Shown piece after piece: positions 48,158 to 57,446 of a stretch of 64,000 bases of DNA. The translations under genes and the position numbers were made by a program. Where the stretch lies: contig CAJNDS010000314.1 in assembly GCA_905221605.1 (NCBI GenBank), positions 104,801 through 168,800 on the forward strand, written 5' to 3'. Numbering within the stretch: position 1 is the first letter of the stretch; each line of letters starts with the position of its first letter. Below the pieces are notes generated by a model. That model did not search any database. It had not been told where the DNA came from and saw only the letters and a program-made list of their open reading frames with translations. This DNA comes from Symbiodinium natans (taxonomy: Eukaryota; Sar; Dinophyceae; Suessiales; Symbiodiniaceae).

Positions 48158-48325
48158 GCAGTTTCTAAGCATGTTGAGGCCCCTAAACTCCCTTAAAATC
48201 TCTAAGCGTTAAGTTTCTAAGCATTTTCAGGCCCCTAAACTCCCTTCAAATCTCTAAGCGTTTGAGGCTCCTAGACTCCCTTAACGTTTCTAAGCACATT
48301 ATAAGGCCCCTAAACTCCCTTTTTC
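48158..48325. repeat. Degenerate 50-60 bp tandem repeat
   Basis: Three to four units built of TTTCTAAGCA, AGGCCCCTAAACTCCCTT and AAATCTCTAAGCG. Confidence 0.85.
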
Positions 48326-48339
48326 CTAGCCCCGGGCTT

Positions 48340-49650
48340 AGACACGTCGCTTATGCCCGCCCTTTGGGGGGCATCATGCTCCTGATGCGCCCCCGGGGTC
48401 CCGCCCCGGGAGCCGCTGATGCTCCTGATGCGCGCCTGGGGGTCCCGGCTGGACCCGCTGATGCTCATGATGCGCGCCCTCTGGGGGCCTCCGTGGCGAC
48501 GCAAAAATCCACGAAAAAAAAACCGTTCACCGGCGGCACGCGGGGGTCGGCGGCACTGGCGTCCGGCCTAATCCGGCCCCCGCGCCGCCCGTGGTCCAGG
48601 GCGGAGCCCGCGTCGCACTAAAGCGCTAGCTTTAAGGGGCGAGCGCCCGAGCCGCCGACCCCGCCCAAAACTGCTTCAAATTCGCGCGGGGCCCTTCGGG
48701 AGGCCTCCAAAACGGCATCCAAGAAGACGCAACACGCGGTGGTGCGAAAAGCACGAAAACCTCGTAAAAACCATGGTTTTTTACGAAAAACCGAGGCCAC
48801 AAAACACCCGCAGCACCCCATCAAACCCTCACGGGCGCGCATCATCGGCCCTAGCTTTTCACATGGGGCGCGCGCCAGGCCGAAACCACGTTTTTCAAGG
48901 TTTGGGGGGGGTACCGGAAGCCCAAAACCAGGCGAGCATCATGAGCATCAGCAGCCCTGGCCCGCGGCCCCAAGGCAATAAAAAACGCTGAAAAACGCTG
49001 AAATCACCGTAAATACCGTGTTTTTATGAGGTTTTTCACGCGTGCCTCCGAGCCCCACCCTTGTTGCCCTTGACCCGCCCCCAAAGTGCGCATCATCGAA
49101 ACCCACGTCCGGGGGGGGGTCTGCTGATGCTGCTGATGCGCGGGGTCCGGGCGCATCATCCAGCCATCGTTTCTCATGGGCTTTGGGGGGCCGTCGGGGC
49201 CGACGGCCCAGAGACCCAGCTGATGCTCATGATGCTCGGTTTGGGGGGGGTTCCAACAGCAGAAAACCTCGTAAATACCGAGTGTTTTGTGGGTCCACGT
49301 AAAAATGCCCCTAAAATCGCTAATTTTACGCGCTCGAACGGCTTCGTGCCTACAAAACACCCGAACAGCAGGACCCCGAATGCCCTTAAGGGCATTCGGG
49401 GTCTTGCTTTTGGGGGTTTCGTGGGCACGCAAGCGTTCAAGCACATACAATCGGCGTGTTTAAGGGGGTTTTGGATGGCCTGGGGGAGGCCGCTGATGCT
49501 CATGATGCTCCCTTTCCTGGGTCCCAAAAGGCTTCCCAAGCCCAAAAACACGTGTTTACAGCGTTTTCTGAAGGTTTTTCGAAGGCAAAACGCATGCATA
49601 GAATGCTTTTAAGGCCCCCAAACCAACCCCACTGATGCTCCTGATGCGGG
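48340..49650. repeat. GC-rich block with repeated GATGCTCATGATGC palindromic module
   Basis: The word CTGATGCTCATGATGC or close variants occurs near 48371, 48416, 48458, 48934 (reverse), 49121, 49220, 49493 and 49632, with shorter GCGCATCATC relatives at 48837, 49088 and 49150. Between them recur CGTAAATACCG and AACCTCGTAAA words. No gene is visible; the open frames on both strands are low-complexity products of the high GC content. Confidence 0.7.
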
Positions 49651-49679
49651 TGCGCGCGCGCGCGCGCGGCGCGCGCGCG

Positions 49680-49726
<47 letters not shown>
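49650..49726 (+). repeat. (CG)n tract followed by G46
   Basis: GTGCGCGCGCG- and GGCGCGCGCG-type alternation (about 30 bp) followed by an unbroken run of about 46 G. Confidence 0.97.
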
Positions 49727-49727
<1 letters not shown>

Positions 49728-50138
49728 GGGAGGGGGGGCGAAGGCAGGAGAAAGAGACACAGAGAGAAGGAGACGAAAAATGAAATAGAGAAAGGAAAAG
49801 AAACAGAGAAAGAGAAAGAGAAGGAGAAAGGAGAAAAGAGAAACGAGAAAAGAGAAAACAGAAAGACAAAGAGAAAGAGAAAGAAAAAGAGAAAGAGACA
49901 GAGAAGGAGAAAGAGAATCCGAAAGAGAAAGAGAAAAGACAAAAGAGAAAACAGAAAGAGGAAATAAGGAAGCGCAGGAGAAGTAAGAGGAGAAAGAGAA
50001 AGACAGAGAAAAAGAAACACTGGCAAGTAGAGAGAGGAAGGAACAAAGACATAAAAAAAAACCACGCGAGAGAGCGAGAGGAGAGAGACAAAGACAAAGG
50101 ACAAAGAAAAGGGAAAGAGAAGACAGTGCCAAGGTTCA
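49727..50138 (+). repeat. Homopurine tract of about 400 bp
   Basis: Almost only A and G (GAGAAAGAGAAAG-type words) with scattered single C or T. The six false ORFs here are Lys/Glu/Arg or Ser/Leu/Phe only. Confidence 0.95.
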
Positions 50139-50340
50139 AGGTTTCGTGCTTTGGGGGGGCGGGGGCCGGCCCGTGCCGCTAGGCCTGAATTCTGCTTCGC
50201 AGAAGGCCAGAGGCCAGCAAGGCTATTCCCAGGACGACCCGGGCTAAAAGGTCCGCATTTGCTCGGTCCTTTGGGGACCTCGCGCTGCCCGATTTAAGGG
50301 CTAACGCCGCTGCCGCCGACCCCCGTGGAACCGGGCGCGT
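50139..50340. other. No gene recognised
   Basis: GC-rich unique DNA. Minus-strand frames continue the artefactual proline-rich ORFs of the next block. Confidence 0.4.
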
Positions 50341-51955
50341 TTTTGTGGGTTGGCGGTCAAAAGTCGTTGGTTCTGCCAGACCAAAAAAAGTGTTTTTGAG
50401 TTTTTTGGGGTCGGGAGGGGGGGGTCCCTGGTCGGGGGGCGGAAGGGAAGGGGGTGGGGGTGGGGGTCGACAGGTCGGGTGGGTCCGGGTCGCCTGGTCG
50501 GGGGGTGGGGTAGGGGGTAAGGGCCACATGGGCAGGTGCAGGGGCCGCCGGTGGGGGGGGTCCCCTGGTCCGGGCGGAAGGGGAGGGGGGTGGGGGACTT
50601 CGGGCTCGGGAGGAGTAGGGGGTGGGGGCAGGGCAAGCACTCTCGGTTCTGAACCTGACAAAAAAGCGTTTTTGAGTTTTTTGGGGCCGGGAGGGGGGGG
50701 TCCCTGGTCGGGGGGCGGAAGGGGAGGGGGTGGGGGTGGGGGTCGACAGGTCGGTTGGGTCCGCCTGAGAATCGGATGCGGGGGTGCAAGGGATGGACTT
50801 CGGGTTTGGGTGGTGGACTCCAAGCTCAGGAAAAGTAGGGGGGAAGGGGCAGGGGGGTGGGGGTGAGCAGAAGGGCCACCAGCAAGGAACGGGTTTGGGT
50901 GCTGGACTTCGGGCTTGGGAGGAGTAGGGGGTAGGGGCAGGGCAAGCACGCACGGAGCGTTTTTGTGGTCGGTTCTGAACCCAACAAAAAAAGTGTTTTT
51001 GAGTTTGTTGGGGCTGGGAGGGGGAATCCCTGGTCGGGGGGGGGAAGGTCGTCGGGTGGGGGGGGGGGGGTCCTGGTCTGGGGCGGAAGGGGAGGGGGGT
51101 GGGGTTTTGGGTGGTGGACTTCACGTTTTTGGCGGTCAGAAATCGTCGGTTCTGAACTCGACAAAAAAAAAGTGTTTTGAGTTTTTTGGGGCGGGAGGGG
51201 GGGGGGGGCGGAAGGGGAGGGGGTGGGGGTGGGGGTCGACAGGTCTGGTGGGGGGGGGTCAGAAATCGTTGGTTTTGAACCCGACTAAAAAAGTGTTTTT
51301 GAGTTTTTTGGGGCCGGGAGGGGGGGGTCACTGGTCGGGGGGCGGAAGGGGAGGGGGTGGGGGTTGGGTGGTGGAGTTCGGGCGCGGGAGGAGTAGGGCA
51401 GGGCAAGCACGCACGGAGCGTTTATGGTCCGTTGAAAGTGTTTTTGAGTTTTTTGGGGCGGGGAGGGGGGGGTCCCTGGTCGGGGGGCGGAAGGGGAGGG
51501 GGTGGGGGTGGGGGTCGACAGGTCGGGTGGGTCCGGGCCGCCTGGTCGGGGGGTGCCCTGGTCCGGGCGGAAGGGGAGGGGGGTGGGGTTTGGGTGGTGG
51601 ACTTCGGGCTCGGGAGGAGTAGGGGGTAGGAGTAGGGGGTAGGGGCAGGGCAAGCACGCACGGAGCGTTTTTGTGGGTTGGCGGTCAGAAATCGTCGACA
51701 AAAAAAGCATTTTTGAGTTTTTTGGGGCAGGGAGGGGGGGGTCCCTGGTCGGGGGGCGGAAGGGGAGGGGGTGGGGGTGGGCGGTTGGGTCCGCCTGGTC
51801 GGGGGGGTCGGATGCGTAGGGGGTGCAAGGTCCCTGGTCAAAGGGTCGTCAGGTCGGGGGGTTAGGGAGAAAAAAGTGTTTTTTGGGGGCCGGGAGGGGG
51901 GGTCCCTGGTCGGGGGGGAAGGGAAGGGTGGGGGGGGGGAGGTTGTCAGGGCTAC
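50340..51955 (+). repeat. G-rich minisatellite, 7-8 long units
   Basis: A unit of 120-300 bp recurs at about 50380, 50655, 50985, 51160, 51283, 51430 and 51695: AAAAAAGTGTTTTTGAGTTT, TTTTGGGG, GGGTCCCTGGTCGGGGGGCG and GGGGGTGGGGGTCGACAGGT. Dozens of G-runs give strong G-quadruplex potential on this strand. All long ORFs (Gly or Pro rich) are products of the repeat. Confidence 0.93.
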
Positions 51956-52061
51956 CTCCCGTGTGAGGGGCTTCCCGGGCGCTCGACCCCAAAGGCGGGG
52001 TCGGCGGATTTTATACATACATGTGGCATACAGTCCTGTATATATTCATTTACATATACAA

Positions 52062-52071
52062 AGCTATAGTG

Positions 52072-52115
<44 letters not shown>
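52062..52115. repeat. TA microsatellite
   Basis: (TA)n of about 50 bp with two interruptions. Confidence 0.95.
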
Positions 52116-52118
<3 letters not shown>

Positions 52119-52286
52119 TATGACAGAGCACATGTAGCATATCGCAAATCACCTAAACAGAATTACTTACATGAGTTTATCTACAGGCTGGTTGGCGGTG
52201 TAGAGCGCAAAGCCTTCGGGGCAACTTTCTTGTTGTGTCTGCTGCCTGGAAGGACAAGCTACGCCGTGTAGGTTCGGACTAGATCG

Positions 52287-52342
52287 CCCTTGGGAATTAT
52301 CCTTTGCTTTTGTTTATATAAAACCCAAGAGGGTATTAGAAA

Positions 52343-52389
<47 letters not shown>

Positions 52390-52410
52390 AGGTTCTAAGG
52401 GGAGTAGGGT
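52287..52410 (+). mobile_element. Family F element, copy 2, with ATT expansion
   Basis: CTTGGGAATTATCCTTTGC, TATAAAACCCAAGAGG and AAGGTTCTAAGGGGAGTA match copy 1 (3487-3582). About 14 ATT units are inserted where copy 1 has TATTGTTTTTGTG. Confidence 0.88.
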
Positions 52411-52465
52411 CCTGGAACCCCAGTTAAGGTTGTAAGGGGAGTATCGCGGAGTGTGTAGACAGCAG

Positions 52466-52535
52466 GCTTCACCGACGAATCCTACGTCGCCTTCGCTAGC
52501 GGGAAACCCCAGATGCCAGACATCAGAGCTTGGCT
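52466..52535 (+). CDS. Candidate exon FTDESYVAFASGKPQMPDIR
   Basis: After an AGCAG acceptor the frame reads 23 codons (continuing AWL) up to a TTTAGGG array. Strong coding character. The upstream intron would hold the family F element. Unidentified. Confidence 0.6.
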
Positions 52536-52682
52536 TAGGGTTTAGGGTTTAGGGTTTAGGGTTTAGGGTTTAGGGTTTAGGGTTTAGGGTTTAGGGTTTA
52601 GGGTTTAGGGTTTAGGGTTTAAGGTTTAGGGTTTAGGGTTTAGGGTTTAGGGTTAAGGGTTTAGGGTTTAGGGCTTAGGGTT
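52533..52682 (+). repeat. Telomeric array TTTAGGG
   Basis: About 21 units with TTTAAGG and TTAAGGG variants. Confidence 0.97.
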
Positions 52683-52689
52683 GTGCAAG

Positions 52690-52722
52690 CGGATTGGGAA
52701 CTGCCACTCCGTTGTGGAACAG
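52690..52722 (+). CDS. Candidate micro-exon RIGNCHSVVEQ
   Basis: 11 codons between GTGCAAG at the array edge and GAACAG. The TA-rich intron follows. Confidence 0.35.
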
Positions 52723-52802
52723 TGTTCTTTTGCAACAGGCTGCTTACTATGTATAATTATATGTATATATATAGCTTTATATATATATATATGTATCTTG
52801 AG

Positions 52803-52878
52803 CACCGGTGCCAAGGCGACCCCGCGTACCGTTTTCACATCTGGGCGCGGCAGCAGCGGTTCTTCGACCGTCTTCGTG
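52803..52878 (+). CDS. Candidate exon HRCQGDPAYRFHIWARQQRF
   Basis: After a TATCTTGAG boundary the frame continues FDRLR. Rich in aromatic and charged residues, clearly protein-like. The family is not recognised. A second exon-like stretch (RVLQRKAARQMSYAMHQCVS, to TGA 53001) follows in another frame. Confidence 0.6.
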
Positions 52879-53001
52879 GGGTCTCCAAGCCTGGGTTCTG
52901 TAGATTCTGTTAGGGTGCTCCAGAGGAAGGCAGCTCGCCAGATGTCGTATGCAATGCATCAATGCGTCTCAGCTGACAAATCGCCACGCCTTAGTCTTTG
53001 A

Positions 53002-53222
53002 ACGCTGCGCCGTAACACCGGTCATCTTGCCCCATGTTCCTGTCGACGGCAGACAGACGAGAGCACTGATTGTAATGTTATCTGATGCCAGAACATGATG
53101 TCACCCTGAGCAACTCCAAGCAAACCTCACCACAATATCTTGCGTACTCTCTAAGTCCGTGGTGTGGCAAGAACGGCGGTGACGCTTCCAAGCGCCCAGG
53201 GCCCAGATTTCAGAGGGAAACC
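53002..53222. other. No gene recognised
   Basis: Unique sequence without repeat or supported frame. Confidence 0.4.
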
Positions 53223-53272
53223 CCAAACCCTAAACCCTAAACCCTGAACGCTGAACCCTGAACCCTAAACCC
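53223..53272 (-). repeat. Telomere-like array CCCTAAA/CCCTGAA
   Basis: Seven units. Confidence 0.9.
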
Positions 53273-53338
53273 ACACGTGCGTGATGTTCCGACAAGGTTC
53301 CGGACTTGGGAGGGCCTGGCACAAGGCTGGATGCTTAC

Positions 53339-53438
53339 TTTAGGGTTTAGGGTTTAGGGTTCAGGGCTGTGGTCCGTGCCCTAAACAGGGTTATAGTTGG
53401 AGCTACCCTACTTATAGCAACCCATGAACCTTCAAGCA
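53339..53438 (+). mobile_element. Family A element A13: left arm replaced by telomeric repeats
   Basis: TACTT is followed at once by four TTTAGGG/TTCAGGG units. The right half GGGTTATAGTTGGAGCTACC and AACCCATGAACCTTCAAGCA is intact family A sequence. Confidence 0.8.
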
Positions 53439-53609
53439 GAGGACATTGTCCACCATCGTGGGTTGCAGAATCTGCACATGTTGCCCATATCGAAATATCC
53501 AATCTTTAGCCAAACATGCTGCGCAGGTTGGGACCCTTCCTTCCATCCTCTGCGTCATCTCGGGCTGGCTGCGGCAGGTGAGCTTGCCGTGATCATGTCA
53601 CGAATATAG
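53439..53609 (+). CDS. Candidate terminal exon (EDIVHHRGLQNLHMLPISKY)
   Basis: Opens after TTCAAGCAG at the right edge of A13 and stops at TAG 53609. Protein-like in the first half. No domain. Confidence 0.4.
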   Translation, partial: EDIVHHRGLQNLHMLPISKYPIFSQTCCAGWDPSFHPLRHLGLAAAGELAVIMSRI

Positions 53610-54064
53610 GTTGCCAAGGCAAGAGGCCCGTGATTGCCGAGCCATGCATAGCAAAGGTAATGGGGTAGGTTGGTAATGGAGGAACGGTGCCTGCATCACA
53701 CTGCTAGCCAGCAATGAAACAGTTTCGGAACAGAATCTCTTACTACACGCACCGTGCACGCAAGAGCGCAGAGACATCACCAGCAACTGGGCCGCCAGCT
53801 TTTGGCTACGTTTGCTGGTTGAGTCATCCTTATGTCGTCTGCTGTTCTTGTTTTTGCATGTTTGGCTAATCGGCTGTGCGACTTGGTCACTGTCACACTT
53901 TGCTGGCGAGAGGCTCGTGGTCTGCGATGGAAAGCAAACTTGCAGAGTTGTTGATGTGGGGAAGCTGCGCGAAGAGCAGGTGGGGACCGGGGGATTGCAG
54001 GGTTTGAGCGTACGCGCTTTTTAATGGCGCACTGTTAAGCGCTAACAGTCTAGCATCCCATTCA
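53610..54064. other. No confident gene
   Basis: A plus-strand frame (53812-54024) starts with a hydrophobic stretch (LCRLLFLFLHVWLIGCATWS) that could be a membrane helix. Unsupported by context. Confidence 0.3.
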
Positions 54065-54065
54065 C

Positions 54066-54248
54066 TTAAGCCTAAACCCTAAGCCCTAAAACCCTAAACC
54101 CTAAACCTAAACCCCTTGGACCCGAGAACCCTAAACCCCAAGCCTTAAACCCTAAACCCTAGACCCTAAACCCTAAACCCTAAACCCGAAACCCCAAACC
54201 CTAAACCCTAAATCCTAAATCCTAAACCCTAAACCCTAAACCTGAAAT
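54066..54248 (-). repeat. Telomere-like array, mixed variants
   Basis: About 24 units of CCCTAAA with CCCCAAA, CCCGAAA, CCCTAGA and TCCTAAA. Confidence 0.95.
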
Positions 54249-54269
54249 CCCCCGCCTTCACTTCGGAAG

Positions 54270-54302
54270 GTCGAGATCGACCGATACTGCTCCAAGAGGC
54301 CG
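54270..54302 (+). CDS. Candidate micro-exon VEIDRYCSKRP
   Basis: 11 codons between TTCGGAAG and CCG|GTGAGG, a canonical donor, with telomeric arrays on both sides. Confidence 0.5.
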
Positions 54303-54322
54303 GTGAGGACACTACATTTAAG

Positions 54323-54413
54323 TAGGGTTTAGGGTTTAGGGTTTAGGGTTTAGGGCTTAGGGCTTAGGGCTTAGGGCTTAGGGCTTAGGGCTTAGGGCTT
54401 AGGGCTTAGGGTT
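54323..54413 (+). repeat. Array TTTAGGG then CTTAGGG
   Basis: Four TTTAGGG units followed by nine perfect CTTAGGG units: one variant amplified as a block. Confidence 0.97.
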
Positions 54414-54663
54414 TCCTTTCGTATGACCCTGTGCACTGCGTAAAGGGTTTTGGGGTTTATGGTTTAGGGGGTTTGGGGGTTTCGGGCTAGACTGCTTTCG
54501 ATTCGGCTCGAAGCCAACCCGTTGAAAGAGAATTGTCTTCATTCCTATATGATTATTTTTACTATATCATTCTGTTAGTATTTTGTTATATTAATGTACT
54601 ATCATACCATTAAATGTATTCTGGTAGTAGAATATGAACTGCTTGCTTTTGAGTGACATTCAG
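54414..54663. other. AT-rich stretch without gene
   Basis: Telomere-like scraps, then AT-rich DNA (54540-54620) leading to the ACATTCAG acceptor. Confidence 0.5.
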
Positions 54664-54723
54664 GCTGCTGCGGTCCTCCGTAGGCGCGCATCCGTTGGCG
54701 GTCACAACCTCGCGGCTTGGATT
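54664..54723 (+). CDS. Candidate exon AAAVLRRRASVGGHNLAAWI
   Basis: 20 codons after ACATTCAG. The following segment (54724-54885) is a palindromic element. Unidentified. Confidence 0.5.
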
Positions 54724-54885
54724 TATTCTCAAGGGACTAAAGGAGGGACCCTTATAAGGGACCTTAGCGGTTTTTAGGTGCTATCTTCTACTTAGGTATT
54801 TGGGGACTATATAAGGTGTATATAGGGGTTATATAGGGAATAAGATTAAGGGTCCCTTCTAGGGGTTCCTCCTTATACCCTTTAA
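54724..54885 (+). mobile_element. Palindromic element (single copy seen)
   Basis: AAGGGACTAAAGGAGGGACC at the left and GGGTCCCTTCTAGGGGTTCC at the right are partly complementary. TATAAGG words repeat inside. Confidence 0.5.
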
Positions 54886-54892
54886 TATTCTG

Positions 54893-54932
54893 GCACGCAT
54901 GGAGGTGTTGAAGTCTCGTCCTTGCACAGATG
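54893..54932 (+). CDS. Candidate exon ARMEVLKSRPCTD before element G1
   Basis: Ends ACAGATG|GTGAGTTC, where the family G element supplies the donor. The left border is unclear. Confidence 0.45.
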
Positions 54933-55036
54933 GTGAGTTCTCTAAGTTATGGTCCCTTTCCGGGTGCCCCCGAAAAAGAGGGGCCGCCTTTTAAGAAGGA
55001 CCCCAAAAGGGACCACATTTTCGAGAAGTGACGGGG
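54933..55036 (+). mobile_element. Family G introner-like element, copy 1
   Basis: Begins GTGAGTTCTCTAAG and ends TTCGAGAAGTGAC; the inner arms GGTCCCTTT and AAAGGGACC pair. The right end lacks the clean acceptor seen in copy 2 and is followed by a telomeric array. Confidence 0.8.
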
Positions 55037-55040
55037 TATA

Positions 55041-55109
55041 GCCCTAAACCCTAAACCCTAAACCCTAAACCCTAAACCCTAAACCCTAAACCCTAAACCC
55101 TAAACCCGG
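55041..55109 (-). repeat. Telomeric array CCCTAAA
   Basis: About nine units, directly after element G1. Confidence 0.97.
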
Positions 55110-55199
55110 CTTAGGGCTGTCAGGTGGCCTCTGAATGAGGTGCCGCACTGCTGCGCAGCTGGAGGCGGCAGTCCCATTCCAGGGTGCTGGACACTTTGT

Positions 55200-55318
55200 G
55201 GGAGGTTCAGGGTTCAGGGCTCAGGGCTCAGGGGCCAGGGTTCAGGGTTTAGGGTTTAGGGTTTAGGGTTTTAGGTTTAGGGTTGCGGGTTTAGGGTTTA
55301 GGGTTTAGGGTTTAGGGC
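55200..55318 (+). repeat. Telomere-like array, mixed variants
   Basis: TTCAGGG, CTCAGGG, then TTTAGGG units. It ends at the first base of A14. Confidence 0.93.
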
Positions 55319-55431
55319 TACTTGGAGGTTCATGGGTAGTTATAAGTAGAGTTACAAGTACCCTAAACAGGGTTATTGTTATACTTACCCTACACGTAAC
55401 CCCACTTAGAACTACCCATGAACCTCCAAGT
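55319..55431 (+). mobile_element. Family A element A14
   Basis: TACTTGGAGGTTCATGGGTA at the left pairs with CTACCCATGAACCTCCAAGT at the right, almost perfectly. Confidence 0.95.
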
Positions 55432-55453
55432 GGTGTACTTTCGGCGCGTTGGA

Positions 55454-55501
55454 GTTGGCTGGAGAGTGTCGATAGGCGCATGTTAGACACGCGGAGAACG
55501 T
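55454..55501 (+). CDS. Candidate exon SWLESVDRRMLDTRRT
   Basis: Open between A14 and a CCCTAAA array. Charged helical sequence. Left border uncertain. Confidence 0.45.
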
Positions 55502-55605
55502 TAAACCCTAAACCCTAAACCCTAAACCCTAAACCCTAAACCCTAAACCCTAAACCCTAAACCCTAAACCCTAAACCCTAAACCCTAAACCCTAAACCCT
55601 AAACC
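55502..55605 (-). repeat. Telomeric array CCCTAAA
   Basis: About 15 units. Confidence 0.97.
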
Positions 55606-55629
55606 TTGATTGTCCCCCTGTATCTACAG

Positions 55630-55674
55630 TTCTGCGCCGAGGAATCTTTGCAGCGAGGCCAGCTCCAGCAACAG
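55630..55674 (+). CDS. Candidate exon FCAEESLQRGQLQQQ
   Basis: 15 codons between ATCTACAG and CAG|GTGCCA, phase 0 at both ends. Possibly one gene with the exon at 55454. Confidence 0.55.
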
Positions 55675-55712
55675 GTGCCAGCCTTAGCCTGTTTTTTTTT
55701 TTTATGTTTCTT

Positions 55713-55885
55713 GTTTGGGTTTTGGGGGTTTAGGGGTTTAGGGGTTTTAGGGGTTTAGGGGTTTTAGGGGTTTTAGGGGTTTTAGGGGTTTTAGGGGTTT
55801 TAGGGGTTTAGGGGTTTAGGGGCTTGGGGGTTTAGGGGTTTAGGGGTTTAGGAGTGTAGGAGTTTAGGGTTTAGGGTTGAGGGCT
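55713..55885 (+). repeat. Array of 8-9 bp variant GGGGTTTA / GGGGTTTTA
   Basis: About 18 units in which every unit has four G; it changes to TTTAGGG only at the right end. Preceded by a T11 run. Confidence 0.95.
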
Positions 55886-55952
55886 TCGGGTGCGCAACCG
55901 GCTTTATGGTCAGCGGCCCTTCATGGCCGTGATCCAGTCCTGACCACGTTTG

Positions 55953-56136
55953 ATTCGAGCCCTTGTCTCCGGCTGCGGACGTGCCTGGGTTCCACGAAAG
56001 TTTGAAGCACAACGAGACGAGACGCCCACACTTTGTGATTGCTTCTTGCAACCCGTTGGGTCAACGCGCGCTGCTGGTCAGAGAGCTTGTTTTTGGCGCA
56101 CCTGCTTGCTGTGTGAACTCTTCTCTAGACACTGAC
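55953..56136 (+). CDS. Candidate terminal exon (PRRPHFVIASCNPLGQRALL-type frame)
   Basis: The frame reads FEPLSPAADVPGFHESLKHN and later IASCNPLGQRALLVRELVFG, stopping at TAG 56136. Coding character is good through the whole length. The start is not resolved. Confidence 0.45.
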
Positions 56137-56164
56137 TAGACAGAGATGACTGCGTACACTCCAG

Positions 56165-56425
56165 GTGTGCTTGCCCACGGTTCGGCAACACTACAGTGGC
56201 TGGTGGGAAGCTCACGGCGAGGGTTCGGAAGGGGTTTTGGAGATTTTGGAGGGAGGGCAATGCAACTGCAAGGCAGGGCAGCCACACACACACCCACACA
56301 GCCGTAACAATCATTGCAGAGGTGTTGATATCTTCTTGCTTAAGCGTAGTTACTTCAAGGCCCTCTTGAAATCAGGTCTTGAAGTACCCAAGTCCCTCAC
56401 AGAAGTATGTGCAAGGCTGTGGTAG
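56165..56425 (+). other. Open segment, frame unresolved
   Basis: Three plus-strand frames are open. Cannot be assigned. Confidence 0.25.
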
Positions 56426-56464
56426 CTTGAGCTGGCTTAGTATGAAGAGACCCAAAGCGGCAGT

Positions 56465-56802
56465 GTGCATCGAACTGCTCAGGGGCTCCCGGAGTTTGAG
56501 AGCTGCAGCGTGGGCTTCAGACGCTACTTGCATTCAGTGAGTTCTCCAAAGTGCGGTCCGTTTTGGGGTCCTGCTTATAAGGCGGCCCCACTTGTTTCGG
56601 GTACACAAAAAGGGACCGTAGTTCAGAGAACTCACCACAGCTGCTATCTGCTGACGGTATGTCCCTTTGCCAGCCGGCACGGAATAGAGTCTCAGGCAGT
56701 TCCGGTTCTCTCGGGGCAGCAGACGACAAGGTTGGCCCAGAGCATACATGTCAGTTCGTGCCGCTTCAGCTTCAGCTGGTTCGGCATCCCAGGGTGCTGT
56801 GA
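56465..56802 (+). CDS. Two-exon segment split by a family G introner
   Basis: Exon 1 (to 56536) reads GLPEFESCSVGFRRYLHS. Exon 2 (56641-56802) reads LLSADGMSLCQPARNRVSGS and on to TGA. Removing 56537-56640 joins them in phase 0. Without splicing the frame would read through the element's own arms. No domain recognised; the left border is uncertain. Confidence 0.5.
56537..56640 (+). mobile_element. Family G introner element, copy 2 (whole intron)
   Basis: The intron starts at GTGAGTTCTC (left arm) and ends GAGAACTCAC (right arm) plus CACAG, so donor and acceptor are part of, or touch, the inverted repeats. The inner arms GGTCCGTTTTGG and AAAAAGGGACC also pair. Confidence 0.88.
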
Positions 56803-57155
56803 CTTGAGGTGCCTGGCGGGGCTTCCTGCGCAAGCTGTGGGCTCGGAAGCTGCGGTTCATGCAACCGATGCATCTTCGGATGTCGTTGATGGCAGGGGCC
56901 TAGGGCAATCATAGGCTTTTAGGCTTCTAGGCCTTGTGCCAGCCCTCCATCTGCAAGGTCCTGCAGTGAAGCCTCGCTCACCATCCCTTGCCTCTGCCTC
57001 GCTCTTGGCCTGCTCCGACGTGTTGGCAGCTTGTTTTGCTGGAAGCCCTGCGTTCGACTCCTCCACGAAGGCAAAGACCTCGCCTGTTCTTAGCCGACAG
57101 AAGTCGCCCACTATGAAGGCAAGGAGCCAGCGTGAAGTCATGCAGAAGTGGGGGG
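56803..57155 (+). other. Possible Ser-rich exon
   Basis: The frame PRSPSLASASLLACSDVLAA is open from about 56950 to the family D element at 57156. The minus-strand ORF is its shadow. Confidence 0.3.
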
Positions 57156-57262
57156 GGGGTTTCGAAATTAGGGGGGTACCTTACTTGGGGTCCTTATCAG
57201 AAGGGAATCCTTCTATTTGGGGTCTATGTTAGGGGTCCCCTATTTTCGTAGACCTCCAAGTC
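57156..57262 (+). mobile_element. Family D element D5
   Basis: TTTCGAAATTAGGGGGGTAC at the left; GGGGTCCCCTATTTTCGTAG and ACCTCCAAGT at the right. Confidence 0.88.
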
Positions 57263-57376
57263 CCGTCTTTCCCAATCCTGATCAAGAATCTGTATTTTTT
57301 TTGCGGAGGCTTCTCCATTGACGAGGGCCAAGTCAGAGGCGAACCGCGAGCCCCGCACAGTCTTTCTTGATGTAGT

Positions 57377-57409
57377 ATGTTGCAGTGGCCGGCCGTCGAG
57401 GATGTGGAG
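57377..57409 (+). CDS. Candidate first exon MLQWPAVEDVE
   Basis: ATG 57377 reads 11 codons to GAG|GTAAGT, a textbook donor. The next candidate exon is at 57447. Confidence 0.45.
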
Positions 57410-57446
57410 GTAAGTGCCCGACAGTGATTCGGTCAGAGTGTTGCAG

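Noticed and set aside
48340-49650. C/D snoRNA cluster as an annotated feature
   Set aside because: The box-like words match only partly (AUGAUGC for RUGAUGA), and no terminal stems or guide regions could be shown; kept only as an idea in the findings.
49500-52018. Long Gly-, Pro-, Ser/Leu/Phe- and Lys/Glu-rich ORFs on both strands
   Set aside because: Products of the G-rich minisatellite and the purine tract; no domains, and opposite strands equally open.
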